From positions 1 through 38,818 of the forward strand of contig NZ_PXXU01000033.1 of the NCBI RefSeq assembly GCF_003011925.2: a stretch of DNA of 38,818 bases. Reading direction: 5' to 3'. Source of the DNA: Nitrosomonas supralitoralis. Its GTDB lineage: Bacteria > Pseudomonadota > Gammaproteobacteria > Burkholderiales > Nitrosomonadaceae. Numbering within the stretch: the first letter of the stretch is position 1; each line of letters opens with the position of its first letter. Shown here piece by piece: positions 8,433 through 18,129 of the stretch. A program made the position numbers and the translations under genes. The notes under the pieces are model-generated. The model was not told the DNA's origin. It was given only the letters and a program-made list of their open reading frames with translations, and ran no database searches.

Positions 8433-9176
8433 TTAAGTTACCGTGGTTTGTTTATTAATCGGTTTGGCATCAAAATCCACCTGATCAACGACTGGGTACC
8501 CGGAAGGATCGAGGGGATCTCCTGGGGTTCCTTTGCCGTCATTGGGTTCGTTGTCTGCAGGCGCTTTGAATAGAGGCGTGGATGCTTTTAGAGTGAGATC
8601 AACAGCCAGGATCGTAAGATTCTTTGCTTCCGTTTTTATGGCCATAGCAGGAGAATCGGCGGATTCAATCTGCACTGGCCACATATCAATGAATCCGGCA
8701 AAGGTGTATTTCGCATCAAATCTGCGGTTAGGTGCGGAATCAATGTATAAAAGGAATTGTGAAGCGAGTGATTTGGCTGTGGGCTCATCATGTGCGGCAA
8801 ATACTATCTGCGCACGGATATCACCGGCAATCGCCTGAAGTTTAAACATGCGCTCCTTGGCATCATCCGGAAACGTGAAAAGCACTTCCTCCGATATCTG
8901 CCTAGTGTAATCTCGTCCGGAGGGCACATAATCTTCGGCCACTGCAATAATAGTGACCGGCATATCTACCGGGTTAGTTGGCGTGTTATCTACGTCCTCT
9001 CTCTGCCAGGCAGCCAGCATATCTTCAATAACATCGACCATGCGCGATGGCGCCCATACGACACTTTTTGGTAATCCGCGAGCTATATACTCATTCAGAG
9101 ACTTGGTAGTGGGCACGATCCCGTCATAATATCTGCCCATATACTCGCCAAAAGCCTTTTTGACCGGCTGAAACAT
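8433..9176 (-). CDS. Phage neck/tail-completion-like protein, 247 residues
   Basis: It begins with an amphipathic region (MFQPVKKAFGEYMGRYYDG), then PVTIIAVAEDYVPSGRDYTRQISEEVLFTF, a helical middle (MFKLQAIAGDIRAQIVFAAH), and DAKYTFAGFIDMWPVQIES. It ends in a Pro/Gly/Asp-rich tail. The beta-rich build and its place between protease and baseplate-type genes suggest a neck or tail terminator protein. I do not recognise a named family. Confidence 0.55.
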   Translation of the reverse strand: MFQPVKKAFGEYMGRYYDGIVPTTKSLNEYIARGLPKSVVWAPSRMVDVIEDMLAAWQREDVDNTPTNPVDMPVTIIAVAEDYVPSGRDYTRQISEEVLFTFPDDAKERMFKLQAIAGDIRAQIVFAAHDEPTAKSLASQFLLYIDSAPNRRFDAKYTFAGFIDMWPVQIESADSPAMAIKTEAKNLTILAVDLTLKASTPLFKAPADNEPNDGKGTPGDPLDPSGYPVVDQVDFDAKPINKQTTVT

Positions 9177-9183
9177 ACCCCGA

Positions 9184-10038
9184 TTACCTCATGAACTTGT
9201 TAATCAACCGCCCAAATGTGGGGTTAACTTCATGCTCCTTGGTTTCTTTCTCGACCGGCTTTTCAAACGCTGGCAATTTCTCTACCGAGTGAAAATAATC
9301 ACGGTCCTTTTGCATCATGTTGACAGGGTTTGTAGTCACTACTAACGGTGTTATTGTCGCGGCATCGAGAATAGAGTTTGCGTCGATTCCTTTGCCTGCC
9401 AACAGCGACAGGAATTGCTCATTCTCAGCTTGCAGTCTTTCAATAATCGCACTAGTAGCTTCGCGTTCTGAATTAATGCTATCCAGCAGCACAATCATTG
9501 AGCGCGCATGTTCTTCCTGTTCAGCGGCGTACACATCATCGTATGTGAGCTCACCAGTATTGCCGCTCAAAGCATCGTCAAGCGCAACACCTCGGAACGA
9601 GTTATTCAGGTAATTAGGTTGCAGAACGTAATCGAAGCCATAGAATTGCGGTCTTTTTTCATCGATTGCAGATGAGAACCCTCCCACTTTCTGAAAAAAT
9701 AGTTTCTCTGCGACTTGCCCTGCTGCGGTATCCAGGAATTCAGCCTGATGCTCTACAATGCCGTCCATTGTTACCTTGAGGTGCGTGGTTACGAATGCCG
9801 GTTGCACTGGAACGTACTTGCCGCCATCTAAACCGCCTTCAGCCGGGTTCATTCCGAACCGGATTCTTGGGAAGTGACCGTAGTAACCAATCATACCTCT
9901 GGAATTAACTGTTTCCTGGCACGCATCGCCATTAACGTTATCAAAAATCCTCTGGATATTGAAGTTACGAGCCTGACCGGTGTATTTGCGGCCTCGTTCT
10001 TTAAGTGAATATCGGATCATGGGTGTAGTAGTTGGCAT
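9184..10038 (-). CDS. Prohead maturation protease fused to a coiled-coil scaffold-like tail
   Basis: 284 residues from the ATG at 10038, which has GGAG 7 bases upstream. An upstream ATG at 10050 lacks a site. The N-terminal 140 residues fit a herpesvirus-type prohead protease: RGMIGYYGHFPRIRFG (candidate His55), PAFVTTHLKVT (His86), EHQAEFLDTAAGQVAEKLF, and GGFSSAID (candidate nucleophile Ser122 or Ser123), followed by YGFDYVLQPNY. Residues about 170-215 (AEQEEHARSMIVLL..., ERLQAENEQFLSLL) are coiled-coil, typical of a scaffold or of the protease's assembly domain. It heads the minus-strand operon that includes the capsid gene and diverges from the portal gene. The family fit is by motif order only; the catalytic residues need alignment. 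Confidence 0.65.
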   Translation of the reverse strand: MPTTTPMIRYSLKERGRKYTGQARNFNIQRIFDNVNGDACQETVNSRGMIGYYGHFPRIRFGMNPAEGGLDGGKYVPVQPAFVTTHLKVTMDGIVEHQAEFLDTAAGQVAEKLFFQKVGGFSSAIDEKRPQFYGFDYVLQPNYLNNSFRGVALDDALSGNTGELTYDDVYAAEQEEHARSMIVLLDSINSEREATSAIIERLQAENEQFLSLLAGKGIDANSILDAATITPLVVTTNPVNMMQKDRDYFHSVEKLPAFEKPVEKETKEHEVNPTFGRLINKFMR

Positions 10039-10101
10039 AGCTGACTCCATTCGGTGAATTTCTTCAATAATGCCGCCTATGTGTCAGCAAACTAGCTGTG
10101 T

Positions 10102-10132
10102 TTTTCCGTATAAGCGCTCTTTCTGCGGAAAA
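10102..10132. repeat. Inverted repeat between divergent morphogenesis operons
   Basis: TTTTCCG at 10102-10108 pairs with CGGAAAA at 10126-10132 across a 17-base loop, inside the 157-bp gap between the protease gene (minus) and portal gene (plus). It could be an operator or a leader hairpin for one or both operons. Which one is not determinable here. Confidence 0.4.
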
Positions 10133-10195
10133 TGCGAGGTATTTCATGACGTAACACACCCTAATATCTGCGCATCATTTGCCATCGTGTGACCT

Positions 10196-11788
10196 ATGCC
10201 TACCTCAAACAATAAACTAACCAAAAAGCCCGGTTTACTCGCAAGCCTTGGAATACAGCGAAAGCGCTGGAAATCCGAATATTTAAGCCCCGCTCAGGAA
10301 ATCCAACCTGCAGATACTTTCCTTTATGGATCAGGCATTACGACGATCGCATCCTTGCTTGGATCTGGCAAAAAATCAGCCAGGTCGAGACAGCAAATCT
10401 ACAACAAGTGGAGTGAAATGGAGTCTGATGCAGTCGTATCATCGGCATTGAAGCTGCTTGTCACGTCAGCACTGGGTGGGCATGAGACAAACGGCGATAT
10501 TGTATTTATGGAGACGACACCTGCTGCCAGCAAGGATAAAAGACTGATCCGGATAGTCGAAGAGACAGCCGAAGACTTACAACCCATATTCAACAGAATT
10601 GCATTTCAGACCGCGTATATAGGTGCGGTATTTGGTGATGCCTATGGCCGCGTTTACACGGATAACCGGGGCGTGATTGATGTCAGCACCGATGAAATGG
10701 TCAGACCGCCAATGGTGCAGCCGTTCGAACGTGGCAATCGCACGGTTGGTTATGCTGTTTTTACGGGCAGACGCAATTTTGAGCGGTTGGATGTATCGCA
10801 AATGGCTCGATTAAAAATGTCGCGCACACAATGGACACCTCAGTATGGAGTGGTTGAGAAATCGCTCAGGATTGCCATTACCGAGGATGATCTTAACGAA
10901 TTACCCCTCATGCCAAGCATGGCCGGTGGTTCGCTCTTGTATAACGCGGAAGAGGCGTATAACAACTTCAATTCAACGTTACTTGGCATGGTCAGTCAAC
11001 GATGGAAGGCATCGCTCGATCACAGAATTGTAGGGCTGCAGATGCAGAACATGACCAAAGAGCAACAAGACCGGTTTATGGCGTCAGTTGTTTCGATGTA
11101 CAAGGATATTAAAGGAATCGTTGCCGAAGCTATAGAGAACGGCAGATCGATACCGGAAACGGTAACTTCAATCCTTCCGATGTACGCTGACAAGCAACTG
11201 GTTTCCATATCCAGCGCGGATAAATCAACCATGCAAAGCATCATAATCGACGACGTGATGATTCATGCACGCTTGCTGTCCGGCGCCATCGGTGTTGATC
11301 TGTCGATGCTTGGGTTTGCCGATCAACTGGCGGGTGGACTGGGTGAAGGTGGCTTTTTTAGAACATCCGCACAAGCCGCTGAAAACGCCCGGATGATCCG
11401 CTCATCACTGGCTGACATGTTCAACCAGATTATCGATATCCACACCATGAAGCGCTACGGCATTGTATTCAATGAAAGAGATCGTCCGTGGAGCATTAAT
11501 TTCTTTGGCTCAATCTCTGCACTTGAAGCAGAAAAACAGCGTACCAAAGCAGACTCAATGAATTCCGGCTTGCTATTGGCTCAATCGATTCAAATGATGA
11601 AGGACATGGGCGCTACCGAAGAAATAATGGCTGAATTCCTGACCAAAAACATGATGCTGGATGACGATCAAGCTAAATTGTTTGCAACCATCGTTAAAGT
11701 GAAAAATGATCCGGAAGGCGAAGGCGGCGACTTTGGCGGCGGATTTGGTGGCAACAAAGGCAACTTTAGCGGCGAAAATAACCAATAG
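10196..11788 (+). CDS. Phage portal (connector) protein
   Basis: 530 residues, usual size for myovirus portals. Portal features in order: an N-terminal basic region, IYNKWSEMESDAVVSSALKLL (the early helix after which portals bind), a beta region (VGYAVFTGRRNFERL), and a long helical stem (GMVSQRWKASLDH..., FMASVVSMYKDIKGIVAEAI). A ARLLSGAIGVDLSMLGFAD segment and the FFRTSAQAAENARMIRSSL helix (crown region) follow, and it ends in a Gly-rich tail. The portal dodecamer connects head and tail and threads DNA with the terminase. The start has only a weak ribosome site. It heads a plus-strand trio and is 9 bp from the next gene. Confidence 0.8.
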   Translation: MPTSNNKLTKKPGLLASLGIQRKRWKSEYLSPAQEIQPADTFLYGSGITTIASLLGSGKKSARSRQQIYNKWSEMESDAVVSSALKLLVTSALGGHETNGDIVFMETTPAASKDKRLIRIVEETAEDLQPIFNRIAFQTAYIGAVFGDAYGRVYTDNRGVIDVSTDEMVRPPMVQPFERGNRTVGYAVFTGRRNFERLDVSQMARLKMSRTQWTPQYGVVEKSLRIAITEDDLNELPLMPSMAGGSLLYNAEEAYNNFNSTLLGMVSQRWKASLDHRIVGLQMQNMTKEQQDRFMASVVSMYKDIKGIVAEAIENGRSIPETVTSILPMYADKQLVSISSADKSTMQSIIIDDVMIHARLLSGAIGVDLSMLGFADQLAGGLGEGGFFRTSAQAAENARMIRSSLADMFNQIIDIHTMKRYGIVFNERDRPWSINFFGSISALEAEKQRTKADSMNSGLLLAQSIQMMKDMGATEEIMAEFLTKNMMLDDDQAKLFATIVKVKNDPEGEGGDFGGGFGGNKGNFSGENNQ

Positions 11789-11797
11789 TGAGCAGGC

Positions 11798-12709
11798 ATG
11801 AGTTTATATAACAATGTAGCGCAATCCCTCTCAAGAGGTGGATTAACCGGCTCAGTAATTGGCAGCGCCAGTTCCATTACCAATAGCATCGGCCAAAGAG
11901 CCGCAAGCATGATGGGCAATGGCGAACTAGCCAAAGCAATCGGCAGTATTGGCGCCGCTACCGGTCGGAATGTCGTTATTAACCAGATCAACAAGCACGT
12001 TCCTATCACGGCAAGACGCGGATTGAACGTTGGCGCCGGTGTAGTGGGCGATATCATGCGCGGCGATGTAAACGCTGCTGGTTTGCGCATACTCGATTCC
12101 GGGTTACTCAATAAACTTCTACCGGGTATGAGTGCTGCAGCTTCCCAGGCAATGTATTGGAGTCGTCCATCACCTTTATTTGGAGGCATTACTCCAACAG
12201 AAGCGCTAAGAATCTTTGAGACAATGCAATCAACCAGACTATCCAAAAAAAACTTATTCCTGATTGAGGCATCCAGCCGATTAATGGGTGACTGGGTATC
12301 ACCCTGGCTAAACATGTTCGCAACAGAAATTGAGTACGCGCCGTATATCGTGGGCAGTGATAAACATAGAACGGGCGGCTCGACTATCGATTCAGTACGC
12401 ACCAGCGATCCCGTTGAAATGCGTATTTCCACCATGGATGATCAGTTTGGCACCATAAAGAAGTGGTACGAACTTCACCACAGCAGCGCCGTAGCGCAGG
12501 ATGGTACCGTTGGGTTACCTTCAATGTACGCTATCAAGTTCAACATTATTCATTCATTTGTTACCCGAGAAAGCACGCTGTATGGAGCGTATGAAAGCAT
12601 CGGATGGTTCAGGCCGTCTAATCTTGAAATCAGCCTGTCCAGGCGCGAAGATGCTATGGCAGAGGTGCAAATGACATTCTCTCAAATAGACACGTTCATA
12701 AAAGCATAG
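11798..12709 (+). CDS. Tail-tube-fold baseplate or tube-initiator protein
   Basis: 303 residues. The N-terminal 120 residues are Gly/Ala/Ser-rich and helical. The C-terminal half resembles the T4 gp19/gp54 tail-tube fold: MRISTMDDQFGTIKKWYELH, then a YAIKFNIIHSFV strand, then YESIGWFRPSNLEISLSRRED, then a closing AEVQMTFSQIDTF strand. This fits a tube protein or a tube-initiator on the baseplate. It starts 9 bp after the portal stop. Distinguishing tube from initiator would need structure-based comparison. Confidence 0.55.
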   Translation: MSLYNNVAQSLSRGGLTGSVIGSASSITNSIGQRAASMMGNGELAKAIGSIGAATGRNVVINQINKHVPITARRGLNVGAGVVGDIMRGDVNAAGLRILDSGLLNKLLPGMSAAASQAMYWSRPSPLFGGITPTEALRIFETMQSTRLSKKNLFLIEASSRLMGDWVSPWLNMFATEIEYAPYIVGSDKHRTGGSTIDSVRTSDPVEMRISTMDDQFGTIKKWYELHHSSAVAQDGTVGLPSMYAIKFNIIHSFVTRESTLYGAYESIGWFRPSNLEISLSRREDAMAEVQMTFSQIDTFIKA

Positions 12710-12719
12710 GAATTTGAAG

Positions 12720-14813
12720 ATGGCGATTAAACATGACAATCATGGTTTTTTGATTGGGGAATCCGTTGATCTTGATAAAACCTTCGGGCTCTGGAATGAA
12801 ATCAGGGAAGATTTGCGTGCAATCCGTGCGGTTCTGACCGGTAGCAGCAAGGGCGACTCAGCGGCACCGATAGTTCGGATTAAAAAACCAGTCCCGGATG
12901 CACCGGCCAGACCGCAAGTAGCTACACCACTAGCCAGGGGTGCCGCCAAATCATCGGCAGGCAGTCCAATAACCAAGCCACTCCGAGAGGACTTGGGGGA
13001 GCGTAAATTTTCGCAACTAGCTAGTCCCCTTGAACGAAAGGCCATTACTCGAAGCGAACGGAACGCCAAAACCGCAGCTGCGAATGGTGAGAGTGTTGCG
13101 GCTAAAGGCTCCGCGCCAGCAAACAGAAATACCACGACCGGGCGATTTGAAAGAAAAAACGGCACCGGGAATCGAGGTGGCACGGATGATAGCTTTGAGA
13201 GTTCTGCTTACGCCAATGAGGAAGGCGGTAGAGCTCTGAGTTCTGCGGCCAACAAAATAGTTGATGCAATTGGGAATATTGGTGGAGGCATGGAGGATAC
13301 CGACCCTACCATCAAGGCATTCAATGAGGTTTCTCAGCCGTTATCACGCGGGTATGAAATGCTATCAATCGGCAACAGTATCGATGAGAAGCGCAAAGAC
13401 CGTTGGTTTCGCCGCATTTTTGGTGAGTTAAGGCTATTCCGTAAAGATGAAACGTTATTCAATAAAGCGGCCAATAAAAGCCTGAAAAACATTGAAGAGA
13501 CGACCGAATCATCAGGTGGATCCGATAGCGGTGGCAGCAGTTGGTTAATGAGGTATGTTTTGCCTCTGGCTATACTGGCTGCGGGCGTGATCGGGATGTA
13601 TATGAGCGAGAAGTTCAAAAATCAACTTTCAGCCGCTCATGACAAAACAATGGAGACGATGCGCCGCCCACTCGACTTTATTAGCGAAAAATTAACTTCA
13701 TTCATTGAGGGCGTCAGCAATAAGATAGAGTCAGCCTGGTCCACGTTTACCGGATTCGTTAAAGATAAACTGGGCATTGATATCAATAAGGCGTTAAAAC
13801 CGGCTGCTGATGCAGTTAAAAGTGGATACCAAGCAGTAAAAGGTAGAGTTTCATCGGCAATTAGCCGCGCATACGATACTGCAGAAGCTGGTGTAGGCTC
13901 TGCTCTCGAAACGGTTATGCCTAAAGGATACCGGCATAGGGCGACATTTAACGGTATAAGGGGTGGCGATAAACTGGCCAGCGATGGAACCTACACTGAT
14001 ACGGAAGCGCAGAGAATACGCGCACTGAAAACCAGTGCGGCCAATACTTCGGCAAACTTGCCGGGTGGAATGCCAGCGGAGATTCAGGCCAAGATCGCCG
14101 CTCAAGCAAAGAAACATGGGCTTGACCCCGTTATGATGCAAAAAATAGCGGCTATGGAAAGCGGAGGCAATCCCAATGCTATCAGCGAGACCGGCGCCAT
14201 TGGATTGTTTCAGTTCACAGGGAGAACCGCTACTGGCGTAGGCATTAAGAATCGCTTTGATGTTGATCAGAACATCGAGGGTGGCATGAAACTGGCGGTG
14301 GAAAACATGAACATGCTTAAGAAGCAGGGATTGCCGATCACGCCAGAAAACATCTACATGATGCACCAACTAGGACCGGCTGCAGCCAAGGAAGTGATTC
14401 AAGGGGCTGAAAAGGGACTTTCAAAGCGTGACTTATCCCAAAGCACTCAATTCGGCATTGATAATAACTATGGGAGAAATAGTGCAACCGCCGCTGAGTA
14501 CATTGATGCAAACAGAATCGCCCTGGATAAACGCTATGCTTCGGTGGTAGGTGCATCCATACCAGATACCGGTAATCCGATAGCTTCACCAGTGAGTTTT
14601 GATCCGGCCAAGACGGTTTTTGCACCGGCGCCAGGCATTCCATCAATATCATCATCCATGCCTTCGATACCGGATGCACCGCCAATTGTTACGCCAATGG
14701 GAAGTATCAATGGTAAAAAAGATTCCACCAATGCGGTAGCGAAACAGGAAGTGGGGCAGGATGTAAAAGATCGGCGTATTGCTCATATTGTGACCGGTGG
14801 TTATAGCGCCTAA
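12720..14813 (+). CDS. Large tail-associated lytic transglycosylase (SLT domain)
   Basis: 697 residues from the ATG at 12720; a TTG six bases upstream is in frame but less likely. The N-terminal 220 residues are low-complexity. One hydrophobic helix lies at about residues 277-296 (MRYVLPLAILAAGVIGMYMS). A soluble-lytic-transglycosylase domain follows at about 445-610, with the catalytic Glu at about 480 in AMESGGNPNAIS and the following GAIGLFQF motif. Such enzymes cut glycan strands, as tail-tip proteins opening the wall at infection or as lysins. The gene is in the tail operon, which favours a virion-associated role. The C-terminus is Pro/Ser-rich. SLT assignment is firm; the membrane helix is unusual for a tail lysozyme. 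Confidence 0.8.
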   Translation: MAIKHDNHGFLIGESVDLDKTFGLWNEIREDLRAIRAVLTGSSKGDSAAPIVRIKKPVPDAPARPQVATPLARGAAKSSAGSPITKPLREDLGERKFSQLASPLERKAITRSERNAKTAAANGESVAAKGSAPANRNTTTGRFERKNGTGNRGGTDDSFESSAYANEEGGRALSSAANKIVDAIGNIGGGMEDTDPTIKAFNEVSQPLSRGYEMLSIGNSIDEKRKDRWFRRIFGELRLFRKDETLFNKAANKSLKNIEETTESSGGSDSGGSSWLMRYVLPLAILAAGVIGMYMSEKFKNQLSAAHDKTMETMRRPLDFISEKLTSFIEGVSNKIESAWSTFTGFVKDKLGIDINKALKPAADAVKSGYQAVKGRVSSAISRAYDTAEAGVGSALETVMPKGYRHRATFNGIRGGDKLASDGTYTDTEAQRIRALKTSAANTSANLPGGMPAEIQAKIAAQAKKHGLDPVMMQKIAAMESGGNPNAISETGAIGLFQFTGRTATGVGIKNRFDVDQNIEGGMKLAVENMNMLKKQGLPITPENIYMMHQLGPAAAKEVIQGAEKGLSKRDLSQSTQFGIDNNYGRNSATAAEYIDANRIALDKRYASVVGASIPDTGNPIASPVSFDPAKTVFAPAPGIPSISSSMPSIPDAPPIVTPMGSINGKKDSTNAVAKQEVGQDVKDRRIAHIVTGGYSA

Positions 14814-15017
14814 TTCCGGTTTTGCTATACTGCACTATTAATTTTTCAAGCAATATCCATGGTCCACATTGACATCAATAAAGTTATATTTCTAACAATT
14901 AACTGTTGAATTGGATAATAATAGACTAAAACAGTGTGTGGGAGGGGGAGATACAAGATTTTATTTTCCGAGTAAGTAAACTTGCAAAAGAATAGGATTT
15001 ACAGATTACTCGAATAA

Positions 15018-16730
15018 TTACGGAAGCGTGCCTGCCTTTCTCCTAAACTTCTTATTCAGCCAACGCCATACCAGGCCATCCGCTATTACTTCTCCGCTAA
15101 TTATATAACTCAAGACATTATAATTGCCCAACACAATAGAAAATGTTTTTCTTGCATTCATCCGACCACAGAATAATATTTGATCATGATTTTTAATATG
15201 AAAGTCACAAGCAGGAAGCAACAATGGAATACCATCACGTATCAACATTAAAGGTATGAGCTCCAGTTTAGTGTCGCGGTTGCTAGGGTCGCGCGCCAGA
15301 TTATCAAGTGTCACAGTTACTCCCTGAGACAATAAAGTAATTACCGCGGGAGCCTGAAAATCATCAATTATGATCGTCCAGGTCTCAGGCACTTGTTCTC
15401 CAATAGTGTCCACTAATCGGCTTATTAACTGATTAGCCCATACATTAGTTTGGATACGTACTAGAGATAGAAAACCTGCAAGTAACGGAGATATCATATG
15501 CGCCAAACATTCATGTGCAATAATGTTACTGGGTTGCATCGTAATGTTAGCTTTATAGTGGTCAAATAAAATATCGTTATAGCGTTTGTTCTTGCGAATG
15601 ACTACAAATAATTCTGGATTCATTTCTCGCGCAGTTATAACGATAGAAAGATTATTTACATCATTATCTGTTCCAGCGACAATACCAAGAGCATTTTTGA
15701 TGTCAGCTTCTTCTAAAGTTTTAGACTCGGTACCGTTCCCAATAATACACTCTTCACATCCTGTTAATTCCGGATTGGCCTCAATAATAGTGATAGTGAA
15801 ATCTTCGCGTTGCAGACTATTTACGACTGACTTGCCAAAACGCCCATAACCACATACTACCCATTTGCCAATAGGCGGACAGTCTGGGGAAAGGAGACTT
15901 TGTCCTGGGATACCCGTGAGCCATTCATGAAGCAGATAAATGCCGAGCGCATGTACTTGCATTGCCAAATGATCCCCGAATAATGTGTATGGATTGATAA
16001 TATGATCTGTCTTAAAAGATTCCATATTGGCTGCTGTATCAGCATTCTCAGCCCGACCCAGAACCATCAAAGATGGGCTTATTATCTTAGCTGCAATAGC
16101 CACCGCAAGATTTGCATGATCATTATTAGTCAGTGCTGCGATCCCTGCACACATTGAATGCCTTATCCCAGCTTTAATCAAAACGTCGGACAGTTGCGCA
16201 TCAGCACATAATGCGGGAATATCATACTGATAATCTTCCAGCTCAAGATCGTTTATTCGATCTTGCAGGATTTCAATCACGACAACTCGTATATGCATGC
16301 GATCAAGTGAATTAACTAACAAACTACCAGTCTCACCATATCCGCAAATAATATAGAAAGGGTCACGTAGGCGTTTAACAGTTTTAGTGAATCTAGATGT
16401 AGTAATAGCAATATTTAAGCTAACATCCTGAAACAGTGCGATGATATTACCAATAGCGTAGAACCACGAAATAACTGTCAGATAGATGGAGAATGTCATC
16501 CAAAGACGTTGGGTTGTACTGAATTCATGCGGCACTTCCCCAAAACCAATAGTAGTAGCTGTGTAGCTAATGATATAGAACGCCTGGAACAGCGACAGAT
16601 AGAAAATTTCTCCCTCGACCTCAATACCTGGCATCAGCGTCAATCCAAGAACAGCTATACCGAAGCTGATAATTACTGCGATAAGAGGAGCGCGAATGCG
16701 CCGCAGAATGAGGAAAACGATATTATTCAA
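15018..16730 (-). CDS. Potassium channel with two RCK (NAD-binding) domains
   Basis: 570 residues. The start is probably TTG at 16730. Two membrane helices (about 12-33 and 77-99) flank a pore loop with the filter TATTIGFGE (about 57-65), a variant of the K+ signature T-x-x-TVGYGD. Two RCK/TrkA-N domains follow, with dinucleotide motifs GYGETG (about 130-135) and GYGRFG (about 294-299). RCK domains gate K+ channels by ligand or redox state. It has no phage-typical role, and sits next to a DUF6394-like gene in an AT-rich block beside phage late genes. The Phe in the filter (TIGFG) is uncommon but seen in prokaryotic channels; conductance is inferred. Confidence 0.88.
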   Translation of the reverse strand: MNNIVFLILRRIRAPLIAVIISFGIAVLGLTLMPGIEVEGEIFYLSLFQAFYIISYTATTIGFGEVPHEFSTTQRLWMTFSIYLTVISWFYAIGNIIALFQDVSLNIAITTSRFTKTVKRLRDPFYIICGYGETGSLLVNSLDRMHIRVVVIEILQDRINDLELEDYQYDIPALCADAQLSDVLIKAGIRHSMCAGIAALTNNDHANLAVAIAAKIISPSLMVLGRAENADTAANMESFKTDHIINPYTLFGDHLAMQVHALGIYLLHEWLTGIPGQSLLSPDCPPIGKWVVCGYGRFGKSVVNSLQREDFTITIIEANPELTGCEECIIGNGTESKTLEEADIKNALGIVAGTDNDVNNLSIVITAREMNPELFVVIRKNKRYNDILFDHYKANITMQPSNIIAHECLAHMISPLLAGFLSLVRIQTNVWANQLISRLVDTIGEQVPETWTIIIDDFQAPAVITLLSQGVTVTLDNLARDPSNRDTKLELIPLMLIRDGIPLLLPACDFHIKNHDQILFCGRMNARKTFSIVLGNYNVLSYIISGEVIADGLVWRWLNKKFRRKAGTLP

Positions 16731-16785
16731 ATTTGAATCTCTTCGGATTCATAGTTAATTTTGGATTAATTATAAGATTGACTAT

Positions 16786-17160
16786 TTAACGTCGAAGGCT
16801 AAGCGTCTCAGCTATTAAAAGAATGACTGAGACAATATTTGCCAGCAAAGCTCCACCTGCTAATGAAACAACATGATTAATCATAATAAGTTCGGCAGGC
16901 GTATCACCTACCGCGGCATAAAGAATTGCTGCCATAATAAGTTGTAAATCAGCGACCAAGCTTGTAGATAGGTGAACAGCTCCTATCTGGGTGCGATCTC
17001 CAAACTTTAATACCGTTGCAATGAGATTGACGATAATAGCGGCATATAATTCATAAGGATGATGATGCGCAGGATTGTCAATGTCCCCAATGACAAATCC
17101 GAAATTAAGCGTCAACGCCAGTACAATAAAGAAACCAAAAACCACTTTCTCAAGATTCAT
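16786..17160 (-). CDS. Small membrane protein, DUF6394-like
   Basis: 124 residues with about four hydrophobic segments: VFGFFIVLALTLNFGFVIG, YAAIIVNLIATVL, DLQLIMAAILYAA, and HVVSLAGGALLANIVSVILL. The HHHPYELYAA loop and TQIGAVHLSTSLVADLQ segment recall the DUF6394 family; I hold that name from memory without search. It ends in a basic LSLRR. It lies 55 bp upstream of the K+ channel gene in the same orientation, so the pair may form a unit in which this protein assists channel assembly or sensing. Confidence 0.7.
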   Translation of the reverse strand: MNLEKVVFGFFIVLALTLNFGFVIGDIDNPAHHHPYELYAAIIVNLIATVLKFGDRTQIGAVHLSTSLVADLQLIMAAILYAAVGDTPAELIMINHVVSLAGGALLANIVSVILLIAETLSLRR

Positions 17161-17304
17161 ATAAAATAGCTTTTACCCTTCAATAGGTACGATATTAAGA
17201 ATGTTAGAGGAATTAATTTGATGGAAACGGAAAAATTTAAGGGTTCGTTTTGTCATCTGAGCCAATAAAATAAATTTTTATAGAGAATCGAAAACTCATA
17301 ATAA

Positions 17305-18129
17305 TCAGAAAACTTTATTTAAATGATTGCTAACTTTACTTGCTTTAAGCAAAAATGCCCTTTTCTTACCTATTCTATAATTGTTATAACGCGATGTGTC
17401 TTTTACGCACATATACCGGAGTATCTCGTTATTAAATGGTCTTAATAATTTTGGAAGATATTTTTTTACAATCTCCACGCGCCTTGGTGTGTCATGTTCG
17501 CATGCCTTAAATACGTTTTCAGTAATGTCTCTCATAACATCTATTTTAAAACCACGGGATTCAATAGTTTTAACGATTCTGTCTAACTTACCAAAGTTGA
17601 CATTATCGTAATAGATAAAAATTCCTTTATCACTTAGTAAATTATGAACATCTTCAAAAATATGAGGATTTTTGTATATACCTGTTTCTACACTCATTAC
17701 AGCATTAAATTTTCTACCATCGGCATAAATATCTTTGATATTGTTATATAGTTTGATGCTGTTTTGTTGCTCACCAAAAAAATATTTACAAGTTTTTAAT
17801 GCTTCTTTACATCTATCTAAACCTGTGAAATTAGATTTAGGTAAACGTGATTGCATGTGCATGAGTCCCCCACCCGCACCGCTACCAATTTCTAAAACTT
17901 GTTCACTATTTTCACTGTGTAAAAGATTGACATATTCATCATACAGTTGGAGCTGATACATATCATCAGATTCTAATTCTGTCGGGTAATAACCATAGTT
18001 GTTTGTTGAAATGCGTACTCCATATTTTTTACTGATTAGTCTGAATCCTCTATAAATAAAGAAATACAACCAAGCTTCTAACTTTAAGCTTTTTGCAATC
18101 TTAATAAAATCGTGTATTTTGGGTTTCAT
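17305..18129 (-). CDS. Class I SAM-dependent methyltransferase
   Basis: 274 residues. Motif I is VLEIGSGAGGGLMHMQ (about 98-113), followed by FTGLDRCKEALKTCKYFF (motif II region) and the strand FIYYDNVNFGKLD (motif IV/V region). The N-terminus has AWLYFFIYRGFRL, possibly a membrane-associated helix. The substrate is not evident; resemblance to small-molecule or lipid methyltransferases is loose. The gene is AT-rich and stands alone, 144 bp after the DUF6394-like gene (by coordinate) and 448 bp from the next. Confidence 0.78.
   Translation of the reverse strand: MKPKIHDFIKIAKSLKLEAWLYFFIYRGFRLISKKYGVRISTNNYGYYPTELESDDMYQLQLYDEYVNLLHSENSEQVLEIGSGAGGGLMHMQSRLPKSNFTGLDRCKEALKTCKYFFGEQQNSIKLYNNIKDIYADGRKFNAVMSVETGIYKNPHIFEDVHNLLSDKGIFIYYDNVNFGKLDRIVKTIESRGFKIDVMRDITENVFKACEHDTPRRVEIVKKYLPKLLRPFNNEILRYMCVKDTSRYNNYRIGKKRAFLLKASKVSNHLNKVF

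Noticed and set aside
11668..12435. Long minus-strand frame of 255 codons opposite the portal and tail-tube genes
   Set aside because: It lies opposite two well-supported genes, has no ribosome site and its composition is that of an antisense shadow.
14793..14820. Terminator after the transglycosylase gene (ACCGG/CCGGT)
   Set aside because: Stem of 5 bp with a long loop and no good T-run.
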